The position numbers were made by a program, and so were the translations under genes. Below the pieces are notes generated by a model. It saw only the letters and a list, made by a program, of their open reading frames with translations, searched no databases and had not been told where the DNA came from. Below, one piece after another: positions 1 through 10,700 of a DNA stretch of 64,000 nucleotides. Position 1 is the first letter of the stretch, and every line of letters begins with the position of its first letter. Source of the stretch: Paragorgia papillata (Eukaryota; Cnidaria; Anthozoa; Scleralcyonacea; Coralliidae); the NCBI GenBank assembly GCA_035771165.1, contig JAWNZC010000354.1, positions 1,475,001-1,539,000 on the forward strand, given 5' to 3'.

Positions 1-1324
1 GAGAGACACAGCAAAAAAATTATCGTTTGTATTCAAAAGGGCGGCGGGTCACTATGTGTACGATCTCTATTCTTCACAACCGTTAAATCAGACTTAGTCT
101 GCATAATAAGCTAAGTGAGCGACCGTTTCCAGAGCATCTTATTTATCCATATTGAAATACTGCGTTAGTGTCACTCGGGTGTATGCGGTGTTCTGGGAAA
201 CGTGAGTTGTATCTATCTTAGTGAGACGAAACTACCGTAGCCAGATGTTTAATCAGATCCAGATTTTCTTCCAAGGCAGCGCGACATGGCTGAATTGCAA
301 GATGTTGATGTGTGTCATTGTTTATATTCAAACATCTCAAGCCTACGTTCAAGTTTTATCTGTTTAAATCATTAAATATTCATGTCCGGATATCAAAGAC
401 CTGCAGACCTGTTTGTCACATCGAAAAGTAAATGGAAAGCCCTTTTCAAGGTTGGAAATGAAGTGACAGGAACCTTGGTCGCTAGGTCTTACTGTGGAAT
501 TCACAGGTCGTAAGATGTTTTTCTCTGGCCAACAATTACACCTACGTGACTGAGGAGGAAAAAAGATTGACCGTAATCAATTACATTTATTTATAGTTCG
601 CGTTTTGTGAGTATAATTTTAATTAAAAAGTTTCGCAAAAGCCGAATCAGACATAAACAACTATATAAAACTGTTTGCTGGTCGACAAATGCCATTTCCC
701 GCACTCAACGTTCAAAAGGTCAATGCGTAAAAGATACTGTATAGAAAGCACTCTAATCGAAGCACAGATTTGTGGCTAGTGTAGACTGAGTGGCCAAATC
801 ATTATTATATAGTTCGAAATGTTATCTCGAAGCGGTATTAATGTTAACATATAAACACTAGCCGTCAGCACTAAATTGAGTAAACATGGATCCCAAGCCT
901 CCGATACCGCGATATCGCCCATAGCTGAGGGGGTGGGTCGAACACGCCTAGAGGGGTTATGGTCACAATAATCTCAATTTAAAGGTCATACGTCCTCTGT
1001 ACCACGTACTAAATGAGTCTATAATTCTAAAAATCAAAGACAACGGGTATCGTATTGAAAAGAGAGTCGGAAGTAAAAAGACGTCAGAATTTTAAGTTGC
1101 TTATTTGTACACAATGCTAAACCGGTGGTTTGGTGAAGGCTATTTCAGATCCAGTGTAGTACCTGATTACAGATTTATGTCCAACATAACCCTAACACAA
1201 ATCCAAACATGGGAATTGGTGCATATTGGACATGGACTGATTACCAGCTGCTTCACTGGATTCCTGTGTTATGGTTTGTGTTGGAGTCACGCCTACGTAA
1301 AGTACCGTGTTATATTTAGACTTC
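1..1324. other. No recognisable gene
   Basis: AT-rich sequence without a convincing exon, RNA gene or tandem repeat. Only short random open frames are present. Confidence 0.5.
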
Positions 1325-1615
1325 TCAAACTCATTAATAATTCATGAGGAAATTTCAAAAGAAATCAATATTTAATCAGTATTTAGAAATCGGAGGAAGA
1401 TTACGGTCAAATTTAGCAAACTTTGAGGTCGATTTTCTCTTAAAATATTGATCCGTTTGAGAAGCTATATCCAACACTCGTCATTGTTCATCCTCCGATG
1501 TCTAAATACAGCCAAGCAGGTTAAAAAAAACTCGGCTTCGCCTCGTATTTTCAACCCGCTTGGCTGTATTTAGAAATCGGAGGAAGAACACTGACTCGTG
1601 TTGGATATATTAAAT
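1325..1615. repeat. Dispersed hairpin repeat, CTCGGCTTCGCCTCG family
   Basis: Two inverted arms (about 1489-1517 and 1558-1587) surround a short core reading CTCGGCTTCGCCTCG. Relatives with the same core or the flanking CTCATTAATAATTCAT motif occur near 2.7, 9.8, 14.65, 18.05 and 49.2 kb. It behaves like a non-autonomous palindromic element. No protein is encoded and the superfamily is unknown. Confidence 0.6.
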
Positions 1616-1789
1616 AAATCTATAACCAGGTCAGGTGCTTCACTGGATCTAAAATAGCCATCACTATGCCAACTCGTTTACCGTTGTGTTCATGTTATCG
1701 CCCGGTCAGCTCCAATTTTACTGCAAGGCTGTGCTAATGTAAATAAAAAGTAGAGTGCAGCTGCATAGGCAGTGTTTTAGATAGAACAA

Positions 1790-1862
1790 AGTGAAAACTG
1801 AGGTGGTAAACTGCCGAGAATAATTTTTATAACGAAATACTGACGTTTTGAGCGGAACCTTT
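1790..1862. repeat. Dispersed repeat fragment, GAAGGGC/CGAAACGT family
   Basis: The stretch contains the 'gtgaaaactgaggtggtaaa' and 'tactgacgttttgagcgga' type motifs seen again near 4.6-4.9, 50.5 and 63.7 kb. It is a fragment of a family spread through the window. Confidence 0.5.
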
Positions 1863-2689
1863 TTAATCAGAGTAAAGTGTACTAATTGTACTTTGGCTGA
1901 ATTTTAGCCCGCGGGATGAAATTCCCCGCCATGTTATCAACCTCTTTGTATTATGATAAATACTGAAGAAAATGCCATGCATGCATGTAGTGGATTTTAT
2001 CTGTAAACGTGGATTAAATACTGAGGTATTTTTGGACAACCTTTTGCGAACCATAATGACTCTGGAGTATCCTAGCTTCCCTCCATTGTCACCCAAACAG
2101 CTGACCTAGAGAGTTGTGTCTTGTTAACAGTTTGGCAATGCGTCGGACACGAAACAGCTCATGGAGGGAAGAATGTTAATTGAATCTACAAGATCGAACC
2201 TGAGTTGTTGTTCTCTAGCTCCTCAAAACTATTGACTGCGCGATGTGATTGGACACACGCCCTCAATGATATCTGTTCTGTCTTAAATTATTATAGCGGG
2301 GGAGAATATTTACAATATTTATGTTTACTTTTCTAGATATTACTATTAAAAGGCAGAAAATACTATTCCAGAGAGTCAGAGATTTTGAATTTTGCTATTC
2401 TAGAAATCCTACATTTTAAATGTTTGTATTTCAGAGATCTTACATTTTCAGTGTTTCTATTCCAGTGTTGGAATTTTTATGAGTGTTGCTCTTCCAAGCA
2501 TCCTACATTTTGAATGTTGCTATTCCAGTGATCTTACATGCATTCTACTAGTGGAAAATGCCAACAATTTCGCTACATATAGAAGCTACGCAAATTAACC
2601 TGTACTTAAATTGATGCATGGCAGAAAAGCGCCGACATGCAGTACAAAATATATAAGTACAAAATCTTCAAACTCTTCGCCATTACGTT

Positions 2690-2875
2690 TACTTTCTTTC
2701 TTAAGCATTTGATGTAATATATCAAACACTCGGAGGAGTGTTTCATCAGGAAGTCCAAACACCTCGAAGTTTGTTCAAAAACCTCGGCGAAATATAGCAT
2801 CTCAAACAAATCAGTATTCAGATACGGTACTGATTCCTTTGTGTTTTCTTCATGAATTATTAATGATTTGAGATT
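2690..2875 (-). repeat. Dispersed hairpin repeat, CTCGG family, reverse copy
   Basis: Contains the paired 'atcaaacactcgg' and 'gagtgtttcatcagg' motifs, an 'aacctcggcg' core and, at 2853-2866, the reverse complement of the CTCATTAATAATTCAT flank. It is diverged relative to the copy at 9735-10025. Confidence 0.5.
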
Positions 2876-2879
2876 GTGT

Positions 2880-3800
2880 AGTTTTTCTAGATTGTTCCGT
2901 CTAGCTCCCGTTTCGACTTTCGAGTTCTCTCAAACTGTCTTGTAAACTGATACTGAGGCTTCTCTTCAAGTCGACGGAAACCCAAAGAATGTTTTCTGAT
3001 TATTACTAATCGTTCTATGTAGGCTCTGTAGACAGTTCTAGTAATCTATACATAACATAACTGATTGTTTATACAAACACATAGTGAATTAATACTTATT
3101 CATGTGTTATCCGAGGGTATTTATTTATTTAACTTTAACGTTTCGGACGCTATAACGTCGTCCATCTTCAGGATAGTGGCAGAATATACCTTACTATTAC
3201 ACTGGGATGAAGACAAGGGCTGAGAACAAACTATTCTTGATAGCGAATTAAGTTAACTTGTATATTTATCTTACTCACCTCTGGTCTCCCAAGGAAACTA
3301 TGATAAGTCAGCTGTATGTTCTACTATTGATGATTTTTAGTCCAAACTTCTAGCCCCACGGCACTAGCTTAACATCAGTGCGTGACTCGTATTGTCGTGT
3401 TTTGTCGTTGTTATTACATACTATGATATATTTGGTTAACGAGGTTTAAAAAAAGAATAATTATTAACCAATCATCGTTTTCAAATGTGCTGATGTATAT
3501 ATAAACACGCCTTCTTGTTTTTTTCTTTGTTTGCGCTCAACTTATTATCTTCTTTGTAGACTGAGTATATAATTATACGTCGAGTGCTTGCATATGGTTT
3601 TTGGTTATGCATAAAAGTGTTGTGTTTTTTCCTCCAATTCTTCCATTCAATATACACGTACTTCACTCGCAACACATCAATCTCTTAAGTATGAGCTATC
3701 AGGACCATCTTTATGCTGTATCGGTCTGACGTTTTACCCCCGATAAACAAAAAAAACAACCCAGAAAAAAGTATGTAATACTAAAACTAGTCTATACACG
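2880..3800. other. No recognisable gene
   Basis: AT-rich. A short 'gtttcggacgctataacgtcgtcc' type motif near 3140-3175 resembles the dispersed GAAGGGC family. Nothing else can be supported. Confidence 0.4.
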
Positions 3801-4029
3801 ACATGAAAATTTAGTCTGTTTTATTTGAAAGAACATGCACTTAATATGATAAAGTAACATCTTTTGCGGTTTTTCGTTTTCTTGCTTTTGTTTTTGATTT
3901 CAGTTTTTTTGATATGTAAATGTCTCCTGTTGTGACGTACACGTGCAGGGGAAATGTGTGTGTCATGTTCCTATACCAAAAGGCCAAACATGTAGAATTT
4001 CAAGTGATTTTGTTTGATAATAGCAAAGA

Positions 4030-4415
4030 TACATATCATCATCATCATCATCTTTTCGGCCCTTTTCCTTATGCAGGGTCGGCCGCCCGAATCTTTTCCC
4101 TCCACTTGGTTCTTGACTTCGCCACTCTCTCATTTATTCCCGCTACCATTTTATTATCCTTGATGTTATCCACCCACCTCTTTCTTGGTCTCCCTCTTGG
4201 TCTTGTCCCCTCTATCTCTTTCTTTCTAATTTTCGTTATTGGGTCCTCTTCATCCCTCCTCACACAGTGGCCATACCACCTTAGTCTGAGTTCCCTCAAC
4301 TTGTTGACTATTGATGTAACCCCAAGTTCTTTCCTGATGTCTTCATTTCTAATTCGTTCTCTAAGGGTTACACCTTTAATCTTCATCAGGATCCTCATTT
4401 CCATCCTATCTAAGA
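4030..4415 (-). mobile_element. 3' end of an RTE-type non-LTR retrotransposon
   Basis: Read on the minus strand, the end of an endonuclease/reverse-transcriptase ORF is followed by a short 3' UTR and a (GAT)n tail (4036-4052 on the plus strand). A short-repeat tail rather than poly(A) is typical of RTE-clade elements. Only the last few hundred bases are present, as expected from a 5'-truncated insertion made by target-primed reverse transcription. Confidence 0.75.
4069..4404 (-). pseudogene. Reverse-transcriptase C-terminal fragment (non-LTR, RTE-like)
   Basis: About 111 residues with the recurrent C-terminal signature of these ORFs: an 'LRLRWYGHCVRRDEEDP' block followed by 'RPRGRPRKRWVDNI', then a basic tail ending in a stop. 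The catalytic reverse-transcriptase and endonuclease domains are absent, so this is a dead fragment. The frame is still open, so the insertion may be fairly recent. The clade call rests on the C-terminal motif and the repeat tail; CR1 or L2-like elements are less likely alternatives. Confidence 0.8.
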
Positions 4416-4641
4416 TGACCTATACATAATTCGCTAAGTCATACACACGTACGTCACAACATGTTACATTTACATATCAAACAAACTGAAATATCTCAAC
4501 AACGAAGCAAGGAAACGAAAAACTGCAAAAGATGTTACTTTGTCATTTTAAGTGTTCTTTCAAATATAAGAAAAACTTAATTTTCGTATCGAAATAGAAC
4601 AAAGTGAAAAAGTGGTGAACTGCCGGGGTTAGTTTTGAGAA

Positions 4642-4702
4642 AGAATAGAATAGAATAGAATAGAATAGAATAGAATAGAATAGAATAGAATAGAATAGAA
4701 TA
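4642..4702. repeat. (GAATA)n microsatellite
   Basis: Uninterrupted pentanucleotide tandem repeat, about twelve units, with no gene around it. Confidence 0.95.
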
Positions 4703-4759
4703 AAACTTTATTTAACGAGGGAAAAGACGTATTCACCAAAAAGGTTATCTAACATACGG

Positions 4760-4892
4760 CCCTAAAGAACTAGTAACGTTTCAAACGGAGCCCTTTCAAG
4801 GGCTGACGTTTCGAGGGCTCTGCTCGAAACGTCAGTATTTCGTTATCAAAACTATTCTCATCCGTTTACCACCTTTTCACTGTGCTCTTTTT
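4760..4892. repeat. Dispersed repeat with CGAAACGTCAG hairpin
   Basis: Contains 'cctttcaagggctgacgttt' and 'gctctgctcgaaacgtcag', an inverted pair. It belongs to the dispersed family also seen near 1.8, 11.2, 23.2, 25.3, 25.7, 44.7, 50.5 and 63.8 kb. Confidence 0.6.
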
Positions 4893-5331
4893 CATACGTA
4901 ATGTGAAATATCCGCTCGTGTGTAGCCTCACGCAAACACAAGAGCGAGTTTGGCTGAAATTAAAGGTTTATCAGTCGCAGATAAGTATATTTCCGAAATC
5001 TCCAGAACTCACTCCAATATTTGCTTCAGGTTATAAACACAAAACGCCCATTTTCTATTCTTTATAAAATAGAATTGAGAATTGTGCCGTGACGTCATAC
5101 ACGTGTATGACGTGTATAAGGCTGATATAAACACAGTATTAAATGTATGCATATATAGCTTTCTATAATCATCTGCTTATCACAGGTTTTCATTTCTGAA
5201 TGATGAATTACTATTCTGATATATAGCCAGAGGCTTGTAATATCTACGTGCTGCCCGTGCACCGCTTCGCTGTCGAAAGTCAAGGTCTGGTCGAACGAGA
5301 TTAGTATATAAGTGTAGGTGATTGTTTACCC

Positions 5332-5425
5332 TGCGAGCAGAGCCTTCTTTTCCTTATTTCTTCGCTGAGAGAGAGGAAGAAATGTCTCTCAGTGAAGAAA
5401 TAAGGAAAAGAAGGCTCTGCTCGCA
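5332..5425. repeat. Near-perfect 41-bp hairpin (MITE or hairpin RNA candidate)
   Basis: Arms 5332-5372 and 5385-5425 are complementary at every position except one that would be a G-U wobble in RNA. The loop is 12 nt. The size and near-perfect pairing resemble cnidarian pre-miRNAs, but an ordinary palindromic transposon relic is equally possible. Confidence 0.6.
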
Positions 5426-5588
5426 TGGTAGTGATCGTCTGGGAATACATCTGATTCTCGAGCTTTAGACTTGTGTGAGTAGAGCTTTTCTCTACGCTTA
5501 GATCTTTGCTGTGCTCTGGTCTGACATGTGTCGTATATGCATGTGTCTGCCAAGATGCTTGATGCACTTTTTGATGATAGGGATTAAA

Positions 5589-5933
5589 GGGGGTGTTTAC
5601 TTGACACTGGTACGACTTTCATATCGGTACGAGTTCGCCCCGGTTCCTATTGTGACTCTGTTGTTGTTTACATGATACCAGTACAAAATTTCATACCAGT
5701 ACAAGCCATACTGGCACGAGTTGATCCCGGTAGTTGTACTGGAATGACAATTTCGTTCCAGGATAAAAAGTCATTCGCGTATCATGTAAACATGGGATCA
5801 ACTCGTGCCAGTATGGCTTGTTCTGGTATGAAATTTTGTACTGGTATCATGTAAACAACAACAGAGCCACAATAGGAACCGGGGCAAACTCGTACCGGTA
5901 TGAAAGTCGTACCGATATCATGTAAACACCCCC
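5589..5933. mobile_element. Foldback MITE with GGGGGTGTTTAC termini
   Basis: The 345-bp element runs from GGGGGTGTTTAC to GTAAACACCCCC, and the two halves are near-complete reverse complements. Each arm has a second internal TGTTTACATGATACC end (near 5666 and 5844), suggesting a nested or tandem copy of one family. No clear target duplication is visible. The termini resemble those of the element at 63251-63703. Confidence 0.85.
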
Positions 5934-6034
5934 GATCCACGACGCGGCAAGCTCGATGACGCGCCTTAAAAACAAAAGAATTCTTAATGAAAACATTGTG
6001 AATGAATAATTTGTAATCCCAAGAGAGTATATCA

Positions 6035-6210
6035 ATACCGTCCTCGTTCTGTGAACAACGCCACTGTCAGCATTTTTACGTCTTCAGAACGACGCGAACA
6101 CGCAGCGAAGTGAGAGCTGTTTCTTAACGTTGACTTCAACTCGGACACTACAGCCGTTTCAGCAAGAACTGGAGCGTCTTGAAAGTCATTAAACAAGCTT
6201 AAACATGAAA
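6035..6210. repeat. Diverged dispersed repeat (pair with 29170-29350)
   Basis: The segment starting 'cgtcctcgttctgtgaacaa' aligns by eye with 29176 onward, with shared 'ttcacgtcttcag'-like and 'aacaagcttaaa' blocks. Its nature is unknown. Confidence 0.5.
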
Positions 6211-6599
6211 TGCGGCAGTTAATTTACCATGGTCATATATAACTACGGCATAACTTAGCGCATGCGCAGTTAGTATGTTTTGATGTTCGTGATGATGGGG
6301 AGACATAGCCCTTTTAACAAGTTTTATTTTTCTCGTGTGTACGACGCAAATTGACAAGTTTTTCTTCGACAAAAGGCCTTGTTCAACAACTAGTCATGCC
6401 AAGTACACCAACGTTAAATTTTGACATTTCGATTTGTATGCTTCTACACTGTCTGCGCAGAACTTATTTTGCATCACTATTATCCAAAATTGGAGTCTGT
6501 GTGGGCTGCCATCTTTCGTTTTGCTTGACCAAGGCGTTAATACTCTAGTTATTAATTTATCGAAGACTTAGTACATTATATACAGTTGCTATTTGGGCT

Positions 6600-7110
6600 T
6601 GACGCGTTGTCGTTATTGTCGTTGTCATTGTCGTCTTCCTCATCTCTTCCTCTTCCTCCTCCTTCTCTTCATCCTCCTCTTCCATCATCATCATCATCAT
6701 CTTCATCATCATCATAATCATCATCCTCATCATTTTCATCTTCATCATCATCCTCAACATCATCATCTTTATCATCATCTTTATCTTCGAATTCATCGTC
6801 ATCACCATCATCATTATCGCCATCATGACCATCACCATTGCCATTGCCATTGCCATTGGGATCACCATTACCAACACCATTACCATCACCATTACCAACA
6901 CCATTACCATTACCATCACCCGATAATCACCATTACCATCACCCGATGATTACCATCACCCGGTGATCACCATTATCATCACCATCACCCGGTGATCACC
7001 ATTACCATTACCATCACCATCACCCGGTGATACCATCACTATATATCATTGTCATCCACACCACTACCGTCGTCATCGTTGTTGTTGTTGTTGTTGTTGT
7101 TGTTGTCGTC
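6600..7110. repeat. Compound CAT/CAC and GTT trinucleotide microsatellite
   Basis: Long runs of CAT, CTT and CAC triplets (about 6650-7050), containing repeated 'cacccggtgatcaccatta' units, end in a (GTT)n run at about 7077-7106. Both strands are open by chance, giving histidine- or methionine-rich frames that are not genes. It lies just downstream of the 3' end of GPCR 1. Confidence 0.9.
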
Positions 7111-7281
7111 ATCATGATCACATTCCCTCAACATATTGCGTCATCAGCATGTCGAGCCTTCAACAAAACTCCGAAAGATGGCATACAACCTCACAGATTG
7201 CCAAAGCGTCACTAAAACGAGAGACATGTAAAATATGACTTTCATTCCGGATCTAAATCTTTTACACAGAAATTCAGCATG

Positions 7282-7780
7282 TTACGTCAACACTGTTTCC
7301 GGTGTAGAATCCAAGTATGTTCTCAGTCTATCTTCCTTCATTGTCTTTATCAGTTCCAAAAAGCTTCGCATTAATCTATTTCCAGATTCTACGTCATAGT
7401 TCTTTTCCACTTGTGTTCCAGTCGATGAAGCACCATTGCAGGATAAGCACTGCATCTCGATAGCACTTGCTGGATTTGTAGTGTCTTTAGATTTTAGCCG
7501 TCTAAATGCAGGTAGTTTGCACCGTCCATGACTGAAGTAAGCGAATATCATAGGGTTCGCCACACAGTTGGCAAATACAGATAAATAAACAATGTCTAAA
7601 CCATAACTGACAATGAAGCTGTTCTCGTTTTCAAATTCTAACACGATTGCCATGACTTGACCAGGAAGCCAAAAGAAAGCGAATACTGCCATGATTATAG
7701 TCAACATCTTTACGGCGCTTTCGTGGTTTTCAATAGGAAGAGCACACAGCATAGAGGATCGTTTCCGATACTTTAGGTAC
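7282..7780 (-). CDS. GPCR 1 exon 2 (ICL3, TM6, TM7, tail)
   Basis: It encodes the rest of Arg201, then YLKYRKRSS, TM6, TM7 and an ~80-residue cytoplasmic tail ending in TAA at 7284-7282. The Met at 7752 is internal, not a start. The tail lacks an obvious palmitoylated Cys pair directly after TM7 but has Cys-x-x-Cys further on. Confidence 0.88.
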
Positions 7781-10700
7781 CTAGGGGAGATAGTTGAAGT
7801 AATATATCACCAAAAAACGTTTATTGGATGCACTATTAATACCTTCAATCTAGAGAGCACAGCCAGTTCGCTGAAAAACTGAATATCCTATTTCATGGAA
7901 GTATTAGGTTCAGAAATTACTAAACTCAGCTTGTGATTTGTTCTACCCCCTCCTTTTCCATTCTTCCCTCTCCCCTTCCCTCTCCCCTTTCCCTCTTTCT
8001 CTTCCCTCTCTCCTGCCTCTCCCATCCCCCCTCCTTCTTCTGTCTCCATCCCCTCTCTTCCTCCGCCTTCTTATCTTCTCTCGTTTAATTCCCTCTGTCT
8101 CTTCTCTGTCTTTCTGTTTCTCCTCTCTCTCCTTTCATTTCCTTTCTGTCCTCCCTCTCACCTTTCCTGCCACCTCCTACTCTTTTTATCACTCATTTTT
8201 CTTTCTGTCTTTCCTCTCATCTTATCTCCTCTCCCTTTCTCTTCTCTCCCTCCACCCTCTCCTCTTCTCTGTCTTCTTGTCCCTTCTAGTGAGAAGTATG
8301 CCTCCTTTTGTTTCCTGTCCGTCCTCCCTCTCGTTTAGTCATCTTCCTTCCTGCTCCTCGCTCCTCCTATCCTTATCTCTCCTTAAACACATGGTCGGTA
8401 TATGTTCTTCATAAATTTCTCGCTGGTTTAACGTCTCAAACATAGCTCATTTTAAGCGTACTTCGCACTTCGTTTATATTGTGGCTAACGCCGGACGATT
8501 TTATTCAGCTTTGGGGGAATTAACCCTCTGACCAATATTGATGCGACACCATACTGCAATAATCTATAACGATTTATTGTTCTCGGGGAAAGTGATCACT
8601 GCACATTTCCAAACAGTTGTCGACAGATATAAACTTTTTTATGTATGTAATTCAGACATTGTACATCATCGTCATCTGATTAGTGTATTGTATACTGAAA
8701 TTTTGAATTGTATATAGGGTATAGATTTCAGTTGATAACGAACTTGTAAACAACTTGAAACAACCCGGCATAATTGCTTTGGCAGGTCGGTCTGACGTCA
8801 ACAGATACTTCTAGTATTTCCTAAACAGGCAATATACATTTAAGAACGTCAAACAAGCGACATTATATGATTTTAATCAGATTTAATCTAATTAAGTTAA
8901 AAAGCGTTAAAAGATTTTAGCTCCTATTAGTCTAACGTCACATTCACGTCATGTGGGAAAATTAATATACTACTTTTCGGGGCGATTACATGGCCCAGTT
9001 AACCGGGATGAGTTTTGAATTGACGTGGATGATTTCAGTCCGAAATTCGCAATTATCAAGTAAATAAGGGCAAAGTTACGTTAGTTTTACTTCAGTTTTG
9101 CACTAATTAGTCTATTATTTATTTTGTAAACGTGTCGAATCCAGACAGCAAGTCAGAAAGCGTGAATTGCCATGCAGATGTGAATAAAATCGTCTGGCGT
9201 TAGCCAGATTAAAATACCAAAGACCGATTCGGCCAGGAAAGAGTTAAGGCATGTTCACACAATCCAATCTGATGTCTGGATCGAACTGTTGAAAGGCCAC
9301 TTTAAAAACTCTCACATCCATCAAATTAAAAACGCTCGCATAATCCTATTTGGAAGATCCAGTTTTAAAGAATAAGACCTCTTTACGCCGTCACACGTTT
9401 GAAAACGATTTTGGAAACAAATTCCACAATTACTCGAATCGTGTCGGACGGCCATGCATTTGAAGTTGCCCTTTCACGTTCATGTGGTTCGTACGTGATT
9501 TAAAAGGACTTCTTTTTTTTAACTATAGTTTGAATCAAGTGGACTATATTTATGAACGAAAAGAACTTGTATACTTCTCGAAAAAGGTAAATTGAATTTA
9601 TTAAATCGTGAATTGTGTAAGATCTTTACTTTTTTTACCAGTTTCTATTGAGATTTCTTACGAAGCACGAAAAAAATTCTTTATACCACGGTATCAAAAC
9701 ATCAAGAAGTTGAAACAGCAGTTTTTTAGCCAACTTAGCGAACTTGATATAGCTTCTCAAACGAATCAGTATTTCTCAAACTCATTAATAATTCATAGGA
9801 TAAAACAAAGGAAATCAATATCGAGGTTTGGATATCTGAGGAAGAAATTACATAAATTAAGCCAACTTTCACCTCGATTTTTAATGTCACTCGAAAGAGT
9901 GTTTCATCCTCTCTCCGAACACCTCGATGTTGGTTAAAAAAACTCGGCCTACGACCTCGTTTTTCAATCCAGTTCTCGGGTTTGGATATCGGATGAACAC
10001 TCTTCCTCGCGTGTTTGATCTATTACGTAAAGGGAAAATCGACGTCAAAGCCGCGTTATAATTTATGGACGTTCTTCACTACGGGTATCAAGGCCATCGT
10101 GGTCATGATTTTCTTTGTGTGAATGAATTGATGATTTGAGAAAGTATTTTCCAAGACATTCTTAGTCGTACACTGTTTTCTAGTTCTGCTGTATTGATTA
10201 TTATTTCTTTACATATTTGTCCAAATGCTGTGCGCATCAACACCAAGAAATCTAAAGGCAAGAAGCTATTAGACTAAATTTATTTTTATTGCCTTATTTT
10301 TTGTATTTCTGTTCTCGGCTGATTATGTTAACTTTTTTAAATAAATTCTTGTATCTGTTTATCTATAACTGTTAGGTAACGTGCATGCATGTCAACTGTC
10401 GCTAACACATTGTATTATATATTTTAGTTACAATTCCGGTTTGCAAGACAATTGCAATTTGCAAGACAATTTTCAATTTTGTTGCGACAGAGAAATTGAC
10501 TGGCGCAATCTCGCAACATTGTTGTTGCAGCAACTTCTCGCAACGATCGCGACGCATTTTTTATGCATTCAACAGTCTAATCACCCCTCTTGCAACTTGT
10601 ATCGCAACAATTTGTGAAATCAGCCAATAAAAATAAGCTTTCTAAACTCAGTTTAGTCCTTATCGGTCATCTTTGTTAGACAAGTTGCATGAAACAATGC

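Larger units (their letters stand above)
3803..4583. mobile_element. Palindromic MITE split by an RTE-type retrotransposon end
   Basis: Outer arms near 3820-3885 and 4505-4580 are inverted copies of each other, for example 'aagtaacatcttttgcggtt' against its reverse complement near 4530. A second inverted pair lies at about 3930-3970 and 4438-4475. The unpaired middle, roughly 4030-4415, is a retrotransposon fragment on the minus strand. A retrotransposon end therefore appears to have landed in the loop of a foldback element. Confidence 0.7.

Noticed and set aside
6557..6949. Met-rich minus frame and His-rich plus frame
   Set aside because: Both come from the same CAT trinucleotide microsatellite.
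7938..8414. 158-codon Ser/Pro/Leu-rich frame
   Set aside because: CT-rich low-complexity tract inside the GPCR 1 intron on the other strand.
9608..9937. 109-codon frame in the GPCR 1 intron
   Set aside because: It overlaps a dispersed hairpin repeat and has no domain.
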